Below are positions 9,587 through 18,992 of a stretch of DNA of 64,000 nt, piece by piece. The notes under the pieces are model-generated. The model had not been told where the DNA came from and did no database searches. It saw only the letters and a program-made list of their open reading frames with translations. The position numbers and the translations under genes were made by a program. The stretch's first letter is position 1, and each line of letters begins with the position of its first letter. The DNA is from Tilletiaria anomala UBC 951. Its lineage: Eukaryota > Basidiomycota > Exobasidiomycetes > Georgefischeriales > Tilletiariaceae. Location: positions 51,941-115,940 of the forward strand of contig NW_013546967.1 in NCBI RefSeq assembly GCF_000711695.1, read 5' to 3'.

Positions 9587-12382
9587 ATGGCTGATCAGCC
9601 AAAAGAAGAACGTCGAAGACAAGACGTGACATACGAGAGCCGCATTGGATCGGTTGCGAGCACCTCCTCTGCCGCTGCGAGCCTCGGCAACGATGGGGCA
9701 CGCAGTACAAGCGTGCACTCCCATATTGCTCTCCAGTCGGCCAAGCCGACCTCTGACGCTCCAGCAGTCTCGGAAAATGGGCGCTCGCACGATGAAGCGT
9801 CGTCCAGCGTACAGGACTTGAACCTAGAGGCGGGGTCTTCAAATGGGCGCCCTGCTTCTGGAACGCTGGAAGTGCCTGCTGCATGGGATGACTCCGACGA
9901 TGAGGACGAAGGTGGCATTGGCATGCCTCATCGTTTTCTCAAAGTCCGTCGTCACGGAGACGACTCAGATAAAGACGAAGACGAGAATTTACAGGCCCAT
10001 TCACACTCTCAGCGCGGTGGTGCACGGATATTGAAAGGAGAAGGCCGGGCGCAAGCATGGATGTCCACCAACATCCATGGCGAGCGAACACTCCACGGCT
10101 TTGAAGAGCTTCAAACTCGCGACTACTCGCGCATGCGGTCCCTCTCGGCGCTCCTGCCGTCGAAAATCACGCTTCGCCGTTTGTGGTCAGCTTTAACGTC
10201 AAATCCGTCGCAACCGGCATCGCTGTCCATTTTCACCGTCTCGCTCAACCTCTTTTCGACATCATTGCACCCCGCCGTCCTGCTCAGCTTGCCCTTTTAT
10301 TTTTCGCGCACAGAGGTGCTGCTGGGCATCCTTGGGCTGTGTGCAGTTGCCATCCTCGGCGGTGTGGGAGGTGGCCTGTGGGTCGTGCTCGGGCGCTATG
10401 TCAATGCGACCAACGTCGAGAATATCGTAGGGGCAGGGTGCGCACGAAATAGTCGCTGGCGAGCAGAGATTGGCAGGACCGTCACAGGTCTTCTGGTAGG
10501 CACGTACGCCACTGGTAGTGCCTTCATTGCTTACTTTGGTATGTGTGCAAGGTGGTCAACCCTCTCCTACACTTCTGCGCAGAAGCAACTGACACGTTGT
10601 CTTTCATGTTCACCGTCTCCAGCGTTGGCCGATTTGCTGCTCCAAATCTTCTTTCACTACTCTCCTCGCGGCATTCCGTTGCACGATCGCGCCTTCGTGA
10701 CGCTGGTGATCGGCGGGATCTTTACGACGCCACTCCTTGTCTTTCCACTCGCCAAGCGGACGTTGATCCGTCTCAATTCGGGCCTCACCATCGTTCTATA
10801 CCCACTGATTCTCACGATCTTGTTCGCCAAGATCTATACCTGGGAGCAGGAGACACTGCCGTCGCTCGATGTGACTCTTGAGCATCCAAAGAAGCTTGAA
10901 CTTCCGAACGCGAACCCTTTCAGCTCGCCTTCGATTTGGGGACCCTATTCGCTTCTACCGCTCTTGACGCTCTCTTCATCGCCACTGCAAATCATGCAGC
11001 ACCAGCGCAGCTTGCGAAGAAAAGGTCTGTCCGGGAGCAATGTCAAGGCTTTCATGGGCGCCCAAACTGGCCAGGTCCTTGCCGTCATTGGTGTTTGCAC
11101 GGCGATGGGTGTCGGCGTGGGCCTCAAAGGAATGCATGAGCGCTTGGGCTTGCAACTTCACCGTGAGTGCCACGGCTCCGCTCCGCTGTATAACTTGACT
11201 CGAGCAAATCTGACTGAATTGTGCAACACTCTCTGTCGCCTTGCAGCGAACCTCTTCACGTCCCTACCTAAGGGCGATGATACTGTAAATTTTGCGCGAC
11301 TCCTCTTTGTTCTCCTGCTCAGCTCCCATCTGACGCTGTGCGTCGTCACGGCGCGTTCGTCGTGGTCCCGCATCCTCCGGCGCTTCAAACTGAATCCACT
11401 GCGTCGACGACGGAGGGTGCAGATGTCGTCGGCGGGGATCATTGCTGCAGACGACTCGCCGCACGTTGCTGTGAACAGCAGCAGCGCAGGGCCGCATCAT
11501 CACCAGCCCGAAGCCACTGGAGAATGCTCGCATGATGAGGGGAACGTGATAGCGGAGGGCGGGCACCACTCGGCCGGGAGCGCCGCAAGCTCGCCGGCGC
11601 AGCCCTTCTCCATACGCGGCTCGCGCAGCAATTCACGCTTCCTGCGCGGAAATCTGCCAAAGCCACCGCGACGGTGGGGCAAGCTCGCGCGCAACGCGCT
11701 GGCCGGCCTGATCCTCTGGGCGCTCGTTGCGGGCCTCGCGTATGCGTCCGGCAACGGGCGCATCCGGCGCGGCGATGGAGAGAAAGATGGCGAGGAGGCG
11801 CGTTTTACGCGCGCGTCCGAGGTGCTCGGGCTCATGGGCGCCGCCGTCGGGTTTGTCCTGCCGAGCCTGGTGTGGGTCATTTTGTTCTGGATTCGCAGAC
11901 CGAGAAGCATCCTGCCCGTCGGCGAGTCGCAGAACGCGCGCGACCTGGAGCGCCGACCACTGCTTCCTCGCTCCGCGCTTTCGATCAATGACCACAGACC
12001 ATCACCATCGCCACCACCACCAGCAGCAACAGCAGCAGGGCGGCATGAAGGCGAAGAGGGCACTGGAGCTGACTCGCCGCATTGGCATCCGAACATGCAG
12101 GCTCTCCCCACGCGAACGCCGAGGGGCGGCGGCGACTCGGACTACGATGCGGAGGACGAAGGGCAGCGCCGCAAGATCTTCCGCACTTGGCTCCGCGAAT
12201 CGAATGCGGACCATCGCGACGAACAGACTGCGATCCTGCTCGCGAAGAAGGAGCGGCAGATGCAGAAGAAGACGAAAGGGATGCGCAGGTGGCAGGACCT
12301 GCTTGTCATTGGCGGCGTGCTCCCGCTCGGCATGGCGTTGCTGTTGCTCGGCGCAATCGAGTTGCATACGGGTGCCTACTAG
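9587..12382 (+). CDS. Amino acid/auxin permease family membrane protein (Aa_trans, AVT/SLC38-like)
   Basis: Three exons, 9587-10538, 10623-11162 and 11247-12382, encode 875 residues. After an acidic, Ser-rich N-terminal tail the first membrane pair reads like the opening of an Aa_trans domain (ASLSIFTVSLNLFSTSLHP, then LLSLPFYFSRTEVLLGILGL). Later segments include the segment before TM8 with KGDDTVNFARLLFVLLLSSH, which matches the 'DD..N.ARLLF' signature of AVT/SLC38 proteins. A long polar loop separates the last two membrane helices. Members export or import neutral amino acids, often at the vacuole; substrate and location here are unknown. Both introns are 84 nt, in phase and free of stops. 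The start is the first in-frame ATG with downstream acidic sequence; the frame is open for 135 nt before it. Confidence 0.66.
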   Translation: MADQPKEERRRQDVTYESRIGSVASTSSAAASLGNDGARSTSVHSHIALQSAKPTSDAPAVSENGRSHDEASSSVQDLNLEAGSSNGRPASGTLEVPAAWDDSDDEDEGGIGMPHRFLKVRRHGDDSDKDEDENLQAHSHSQRGGARILKGEGRAQAWMSTNIHGERTLHGFEELQTRDYSRMRSLSALLPSKITLRRLWSALTSNPSQPASLSIFTVSLNLFSTSLHPAVLLSLPFYFSRTEVLLGILGLCAVAILGGVGGGLWVVLGRYVNATNVENIVGAGCARNSRWRAEIGRTVTGLLVGTYATGSAFIAYFGMCARWSTLSYTSAQKQLTRCLSCSPSPALADLLLQIFFHYSPRGIPLHDRAFVTLVIGGIFTTPLLVFPLAKRTLIRLNSGLTIVLYPLILTILFAKIYTWEQETLPSLDVTLEHPKKLELPNANPFSSPSIWGPYSLLPLLTLSSSPLQIMQHQRSLRRKGLSGSNVKAFMGAQTGQVLAVIGVCTAMGVGVGLKGMHERLGLQLHRECHGSAPLYNLTRANLTELCNTLCRLAANLFTSLPKGDDTVNFARLLFVLLLSSHLTLCVVTARSSWSRILRRFKLNPLRRRRRVQMSSAGIIAADDSPHVAVNSSSAGPHHHQPEATGECSHDEGNVIAEGGHHSAGSAASSPAQPFSIRGSRSNSRFLRGNLPKPPRRWGKLARNALAGLILWALVAGLAYASGNGRIRRGDGEKDGEEARFTRASEVLGLMGAAVGFVLPSLVWVILFWIRRPRSILPVGESQNARDLERRPLLPRSALSINDHRPSPSPPPPAATAAGRHEGEEGTGADSPHWHPNMQALPTRTPRGGGDSDYDAEDEGQRRKIFRTWLRESNADHRDEQTAILLAKKERQMQKKTKGMRRWQDLLVIGGVLPLGMALLLLGAIELHTGAY

Positions 12383-12609
12383 GGATTGTTAGAATCAGGT
12401 GTCATTTACTGTCGTAGCGTGTGTGCATCCATCTACTTGAAATTACACATACTCTATCGATCGGTACCGGAGCGTGGCCCTTATGCCATCAAAGAGTCCG
12501 AGTCCGAAGCACCTTTCAAGCGCCACCTTCTGTGCGCTCTTTTAACTCGTCAGCCTCCTTGGGTTTACTGTGCTATTGCTGTATGCTACATGTCCACGTC
12601 CCCTTCCCT

Positions 12610-13398
12610 TCACCACTTGTCGAGCTGCTCGATAATGCTGCGCTTGCTCTGCTCCTCCTTGTCCTTTCCTTCTTTCTCGGCCGGCTTGGCGGGAGGCGAG
12701 CTTGACGTCGCGGACGGGGTTGCCGTGCTCGAGCTCGAGGTTGCCGCCTGCTTTTCGCTCGGGCTCGGCGTGGGCGTTTGAGTAGGCAACGACGTGTTGC
12801 TGGGCGCAATGATGTGGCTTATGTGGGACAGCTGGGATGCTATCGAGTCCATCTTCTTGTTGAGCTGCTCGACCATGACGCGCAAATGCCCTTTGTTGCC
12901 CCCAACGCTGCTCTCAATGTGGATGTGGCGGATACTTTCTTCCTTGCCCTTTGTAGCGGCTTTATGTTCTCCGCGGCTGGCACCGTTTGTGACGCGCCCA
13001 AAGGTGTTGCCGCCCGCGTTGTTGCTGATAAACACTGAGCCAAACGAGTTGGGGCGGTTGCCGCCTACGCCATTGAATACGCCACCGCTGCTCTGCAAAC
13101 CGGACTTGTTAAAAGGGCGCTTGTACTTGCCTGCGCGTGATGCGAACGGGTCGAAATCAGAACCCATCCACGCGGTCGATGCTTTGATGCCGAATGGGTC
13201 GCTGGCGTCGTTCACTTTCAGCAAAGGAGTACCGTACTCGCGCGACAGCTGCAACGTGAGCGGGGTACTACTGAAAGTAGCCTGGCGAACCGACAGCTGG
13301 CACCCACCCGGAGCGAGGTCACACGGGACGGGGACAGCGACGACGGCGGTGCCCGCGAGCAACGAAACGGAAATAATGGTGCTTGTTGAAAAACGCAT
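12610..13398 (-). CDS. Predicted secreted protein of unknown function
   Basis: A single exon of 262 residues. It starts MRFSTSTIISVSLLAGTAVV, a clear signal peptide with likely cleavage near AVPVP. The mature part has Asn/Gly-rich stretches (GGVFNGVGGNRPNSFGS), then a short amphipathic segment VEQLNKKMDSIASQLSHISH that could form a coiled coil, then a Thr/Pro/Ser-rich linker and a charged Lys/Glu tail. I recognise no family. A small fungal secreted or cell-surface protein is plausible. The ATG at 13398 was preferred because it places the signal peptide at the N-terminus; the frame is open upstream for 77 codons. Confidence 0.6.
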   Translation of the reverse strand: MRFSTSTIISVSLLAGTAVVAVPVPCDLAPGGCQLSVRQATFSSTPLTLQLSREYGTPLLKVNDASDPFGIKASTAWMGSDFDPFASRAGKYKRPFNKSGLQSSGGVFNGVGGNRPNSFGSVFISNNAGGNTFGRVTNGASRGEHKAATKGKEESIRHIHIESSVGGNKGHLRVMVEQLNKKMDSIASQLSHISHIIAPSNTSLPTQTPTPSPSEKQAATSSSSTATPSATSSSPPAKPAEKEGKDKEEQSKRSIIEQLDKW

Positions 13399-14331
13399 TG
13401 TGATCGTGATTAGGGTTCCCAGTTGGAATGCAGAGAGATAGAGAAAAAGTGATTGCGTCTGGCTGTTCAAAAGCTTTTGGACTGTGGGGTTGGAGAATGT
13501 AGGATAGCACGGTATGTCTTGCGGCCAGCGCAGAGACGATTGACGTATGAGTGGGGGAGGAGCTGACGAAGGAAACCGGATGAGGCAAGCCTGGAGAAAG
13601 AAAGGAAAGAAAAGAAATATCAGAGGCAAGTGTCGCCTATGTTTATATATTCCATCCGATCCAAGCCCTCGTTACAGGGCGGGGGGCGCTGTTCTAGCGA
13701 GGCGAATCGCACACGGGGCACTGGCAGAAGCGCGCCACGGCAACGCACACAAGAGACGCGAACAGCGAGTCTGCTGGCCCGCTGGCCTGCCGCAAATCAC
13801 TGACCACCTCACAGACCACTCCAGTGCTAAGGCCTCTATTCATATGGCGCTGCGCCGCGTCCGTCCCGCCCGTTTGTGTCTATGTACGCCTGTATGGATG
13901 CATGCAGGCGTGGTATCGCAAACCTTCCTGTTACTATCACTGCGAGTCACACAGGAGACTGACTGGTGCAGTGGATAAGACTGTGGAGTCAATGTGTCGT
14001 ATGGTGCGGAAATCTTCCTCAAACCGGATTTCCGGGGGCCCGACGCAAAAACAGGGGGAATACAGCCCTGAAAACCAGCCACTTGGCAAGGTGTCGTGAC
14101 AGCTGCGGAGTCAAATGCTCGGAGACTCCGAGGTCACTCGTCGTTCGGAACGGAAGAAGCGCAAAAGGGAAAGGGTCTGGACATTGCAGCTTCTTCTCCA
14201 GCATCGCTACGAGTGAGTGGCGTGCAGAGAGAGGGCAGTGATTGCGTGATACCGTCCTGGTCCCCACGCCGGCTTCAACACTGTTCTGTGTAGTCAAAGC
14301 CAGCCGTGCGCGTCTGTCAGTCTCGAACAGG
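13399..14331. other. Divergent promoter region between secreted protein and cyclophilin genes
   Basis: About 930 bp with no supported gene. A TATATA motif lies near 13645. Both flanking genes are read away from this segment, so it should contain their promoters. Confidence 0.5.
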
Positions 14332-16804
14332 ATGGCTGGGACACGAAAGCGTCAACGCAACAGCCCTGTGGAGGCGAAGGAGCAAGTGGAGGATGTCCGG
14401 GTAGGTGCAGCTCAGGACGGCCAGACCAGCGGCGAGTCGGACGAGGATGGGGTCGGGCCCATGCTACCGCCGCCGCTTGCACCCGGCGCAGCTGATGAAG
14501 ACGAGTCGTCCGATGACGACGTTGGACCTGCACCCCCCACCGCGGCGGAAGCGGCAGCGGCGGACGCCACCAGCGACCAGCGGCAAAAGAAGAAGCGCCG
14601 ACGCGTGCTGTCGCACGAGGGGCTCTACATGTCGCACCTGCCGTGCGCAACGCGGTACTATAAGTCGTTTATGCACCGCGACACACTGTGCCGTGTAGAC
14701 GTGACGCCGCACCCGACGGACTTTCTGATCACCGCGAGCGTCGACGGACACGTCAAGTTCTGGAAGAAGCAGGAGGAGGGTATCGAATTCGTTAAGCACT
14801 ACCGTGCGCACCTCGGTGTCATCGTCGACACAAGCGTCAGCGCTGATGGCGTGCTGTACGCGAGCATCAGCAGCGATGGGACGGCGAAAGTGTTCGACGT
14901 GGCCAACTTTGACATGATCAACATGCTCACGCTCGGCTACACGCCGCGCGCGTGTTGCTGGATGCATCGCAAGGGCAAGGCCGCGTCGATTCTCGCTATC
15001 GCTGAGGAGGGTAGCCACAGGATCCGGCTGTATGACGGACGGGGCGATGGTGAGCCATTTGCCGTCGTCGAGAACGTGCACAAGAAGCCATGCCACTTGC
15101 TGGCGTACAACGAAGCGTACGACTGTGCCGTCAGTGCCGATGTGGTGGGAATGATCGAGTACTGGCGTCCGGACGAGCCGTACGACCTCCCGTCCAACCA
15201 GGGGCTATGGAGCTTCAAGTCCGAAACAGACTTGTTCGACTTCAAGAAGGCCAAGTCCGTCCCGTGCACTATCACCTTTGCCCCAGACGGCTCCAAGTTC
15301 AGCACGACGTCGCTGCCGGACAGGCAAGTGCGTCTGTTCTCATTCAAGACCGGCAAGCTGCTGCGTAAGTATGACGAGTCACTGCGCGCCGTACAGGAAA
15401 TGCAGCAGCAACAGCAACAACAACAACGAGGAGAAGGACAGCAGCACATGGACGAGATGGATTTCGGGCGGCGGCTGGCTGTCGAGCGGGATCTGTATAC
15501 TGGTGCGGGCATGTCAGCAGCCGGCGGGCAAGACGCGGGAAGCGGCTCGGTGGCCTTGCTCGTCAGTGGCGCGCAGAATGCCGCTGGACTCGCCAGCGCC
15601 AATGCGCTGTTCGACGAGAGCGGGAATTTCCTCATTTACGCCAGCATGCTCGGCATCAAAGGTGAGTGTGTGCCGAGTCGCTTGGGGCAGCGCCCCGCAT
15701 GTGCGTATGTGCTGACGCAGACCTGCTGCGCTCTGCTTGCTTGCGTTCGGCACGTTGCGCGTCCATACAGTGATCAACATTGTCACGAACAAGGCGTCCA
15801 TCTTGCTCGGCAGAGACGAGGCAACGCGCTTCCTACGTCTTGCGCTCTTCCAGGGCGCCGCGGCCAAGAAGGCGATGACGAGCCTCGTGGGTGCCTTTTT
15901 GCATCACTCTTACGTGTAGCGTCCGACTAATTACCGCACTTCCCCCTCTCTTGCTCTCCTTTTGCCCTGCTCTCCTCACATCGCTTGCGTACAGGCGCTT
16001 GCAGCGTCGGACAACCCTCTGGCGCAGGTGAAGCGCCTGCTGGACCCCACGCTGTTCAGCACGGCGCACAAGCGCGCGCGCTTCTACCTGTTTACGCGGA
16101 ACGAGCCAGAGAGGTGGGTGCAGAAGATGCGTCTGTTCGTGAGCAAGCGCGAGTCGACTGAGCTGACTTTTCTGCTACCGTTACCTTTGCTACGGTTGCT
16201 GACTTTGAAACGCTGCAGCGACCCAAAGTCAAAGGCGGGCGGGGAGCGCGATGTGTTCAACGAGAAGCCGACACACGAGGAAATGGCAGTCGCGACCGGC
16301 GGCGGCGGCGGCTCGTCGTCGTCGCGGCAGCTGGCGCGCGGCGCGGTGCTGCACACGTCCGTGGGGGACATCCACCTGCGGCTGTACCCAGAGCACGCGC
16401 CCAAGGCGGTGGAGAACTTTGCCGGACTCGCACGGCGCGGATACTACGACGGCGTGCTGTTCCACCGCGTGATTGCGAAATTCATGCTGCAAACGGGCGA
16501 CCCGCTCGGCGACGGGACCGGCGGGCAGAGCATCTGGGGCGCCGAGTTCGCCGACGAGTTCACACGCGCCCTGCGCCATGACCGGCCGTACACACTGAGC
16601 ATGGCCAACGCCGGGCCCAACACGAACGGCAGCCAGTTCTTCCTGACAACCGTGCCGACGCCGTGGCTCGACGACAAGCACACCATCTTTGGCCGCGCCA
16701 CTGCTGGCCTCGACGTCGTGCACCGCATCGAGAACACGCGCGTCGACAAAAACGACAGGCCGCGGCAGGACATCAAGATCGTCAACGTCTCTCTGCAGGA
16801 CTGA
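14332..16804 (+). CDS. cyp15: WD40-repeat peptidyl-prolyl isomerase (PPWD1/Cyp15 type)
   Basis: Exons 14332-15661, 15771-15886 and 15995-16804 give 751 residues. An acidic N-terminus precedes WD40 blades from about residue 95 ([20 protein letters not shown], then DGHVKFWKK). The C-terminal 155 residues are a cyclophilin domain with the catalytic arginine in [18 protein letters not shown], the [14 protein letters not shown] core and [10 protein letters not shown] including the drug-binding tryptophan. PPWD1 orthologues are spliceosome-associated nuclear isomerases. A glutamine run lies inside the WD region at about 15402-15428. The segment 16153-16218 is in frame but unlike the family (Leu-rich) and may be a 66-nt intron with a GTCGAC donor and a TTGCTGAC branch site; removing it would leave 729 residues. 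Confidence 0.9.
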
Positions 16805-16991
16805 GCGGCCAGCCTGGACTGGCTGGCGAACTGGATCGCGGCGGTGGTGGCCATGTAGATAGGTAGTTCAAGCGATGATGATCCATGCACAGATTCTCTG
16901 CCGTAGGTTACACAAAGAGAGAGAACGAGGTAGAATCGAGCGCATACATCCACATTCGTCGGCCCGCGCAGGCAGGTATCTACAGAACGAC

Positions 16992-18260
16992 CTAGGTGGC
17001 GCCAATGACAGCCAGCAGCGCGCGCTGGTAATCACCGCTGATCTCACTCTTGACGCGCGCGGCGAGTCCGCGCTTGTGGTGCGCCTGGAAAGCGGCCTTG
17101 ACGGCGACCCAGCGGCGCGTGTCCCAATGGGCGCGCAGGACGCGGCGGACGAGCGCACGGTCGTTCGTAAAGCCGTCGGCGAGCAAGCGCGCGTCGCGTG
17201 CGATGCCATACTCATGCGGTTGCAGCGGGTGCGATGACGCGCCAGAGGTCGCGGGCTCGGCGCCGCGGGCGATGAAGACGAGGGCGGCGCGCATGTGCCC
17301 GCTAAAGTCATTGTCAAGCGCGGCGGAGAGCAGCTTGCCGTGCGTGCGGCGGTACTCTTCGGCAATGGCGATGAGCTGGGCATTGTTGCGCGAGCACAGC
17401 ACGCCGCAGGCAGCAGTCTCGTCGGTGCCCTGCAGCGCGAAAAGGGCCCAGTCAGCGACGCGTTCAGCAGAGGATGTGGGAACAGCGAAGCAACGCATTC
17501 CTGCGTGCGACTCACCGCGCCACGCATGGAATTGTACAGCGTCGCCACGTCCGCTTGGACCTGCTGGGCCGTTGGGGGCACATGCTCGTCTATGCGCCCG
17601 CCGGCGAGGGCCATGGCGAACAGGCGCTTCGTCTTGAACGAGAGGTCCTCGTCGACGACGCGCTCGAGCGGCTTTCCGTACGTCGCCTGGAAAGCCTGCT
17701 TGAGCATGTAAATGTCGCTGGGGAAGGAGCAGGAGAAGTCAGCGTGGGACTCGAGCTGTCACAAAGGCAACGTGCACCAGAAAGGGGAACGCACGAGTTG
17801 GAGCGTGCGAGAAGGACCTCTGTGAGCGCATCCTCGTCAGTGCCGATGCCAGCGCAGGCCCGGTGGATGGTGTACGCGTCAAAGAGGACGGGTCCGAGCA
17901 GCTTGGCGCGCAGGACGGCCTCGAAACTCCCGCTGGTCTCGCTTTCGACATGCGCGACGACATCCTTTCCCTTTTGGGATTTGTAGGCCATGCACACCGC
18001 ATCAGCGGCAAAGGGGTCAAGGGCACACACCTCGAGGGTGAGTGTGCGCTCGTCGGTGCCGAACCCCTTCATGGCCTTGTAGATGCGCTCGACGGCGCCG
18101 TGCACGTCCAACCCCTGCGTCGCTGCACCGGGTGGTGCGGGCGGCGGGGGCGGAACGGGAATGCCATTGTATGTCAGAGCCATGCCCATCGAACCAAGGG
18201 GGGGAGCAGCAGCAGCAAGGGGCAGCGGGCCAGAATGGTAGCCGCCCCCCATTACAGGCG

Positions 18261-18294
<34 letters not shown>

Positions 18295-18444
18295 CGGGTG
18301 TGCACCCAAACCCGGTGCACCATAGGGTTGCTGCTGTGGAGGGTATGGGTATGGGTATGCCGCGACGCCGCCATAGGGAGGCTGCTGCGGATAGCCTGGG
18401 CCTGCATTTGGCGCATAGGAGCCGCTGCCGTAGGGGTACGCCAT
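16992..18444 (-). CDS. Annexin with Gln/Pro/Gly-rich N-terminal tail
   Basis: Three exons, 18444-17795, 17717-17516 and 17429-16992, encode 429 residues. The N-terminal third is Tyr/Pro/Gly/Gln-rich with an eleven-glutamine run, as in annexin VII/XI-type tails that mediate self-association. Annexin repeats follow. Type-2 calcium loops are visible as KGFGTDERTL and GIGTDEDALTEVLL, and GTDETAACGVL marks another repeat; YGKPLERVVDEDLS is a typical inter-helix segment. Fungal annexins bind acidic phospholipids in a calcium-dependent way. The last repeat (from about LADGFTNDRALVRRVLRAHW) lacks the GxGTD loop and is probably structural. The gene lies tail-to-tail with the cyclophilin gene, 187 bp apart. 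Confidence 0.9.
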
Positions 18445-18992
18445 GGTCTGTCTCTCTGCTGGGTGGGAATGTGAATGCACGCGTCTTTGTCAGCAGGGGC
18501 GAAGAGATGAAATGTGCAGAGATGGGAGCGCCCGCATGCTTTTATCCCCCCCCCATCCCCCCCCATGTGGATCTGTCAAGACTTTAGAGGAGAGCTTGTA
18601 TGAAAAGAGGCCCGTGCGGACCTAGCTCTCGCTCTACATAGATACATACATACATACATACTGGGCTGTGCAGTGCAGTGCAATGTAATACAGTGCTGTG
18701 CAGAGTGTGTGCCAAGGAACAGTCTCACCGCGTCTGGCGTCAACGTCTGTGCCTAGCCATGGCGCGTCGGCGGGACCCTTTCACCGCCCGCCCCCACCGT
18801 GTGATTCAACTTTTGCACAGCTCATCCCCAGTAGTGGCACTACTACACTACTACGTGTAGCGGCGGCACTCATCGATCAGGCTGCAAGCGTGGAACCCCA
18901 GCGGGCAGGGCTCCATGCAAATCTCGTAGCGCAGCACTGCTGCCTGTGCACACGCAGCCAAAAAAAACAAGCAGAGGCGCTCTCTCAGCAAC
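18445..18992. other. Spacer upstream of the annexin and downstream of DDB1, with microsatellite
   Basis: About 550 bp without a supported gene. It contains C-runs near 18547-18565, a CATA tetranucleotide run at about 18640-18660 and GTGCA/GTGCAGT iterations at 18668-18710. The annexin promoter is expected here. Confidence 0.5.

Noticed and set aside
13955-14030. tRNA-like A-box (TGGTGCAGTGG) near 13963
   Set aside because: No matching B-box (GGTTCRA) at proper distance and no acceptor or anticodon stems could be formed.
16139-16218. 80-nt intron with strong GTGAGC donor in PPWD1
   Set aside because: It would put the cyclophilin domain out of frame.
18640-18660. CATA tetranucleotide run as a possible telomere or CRISPR-like array
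   Set aside because: Only a short simple-sequence repeat; no spacers and no telomeric unit.
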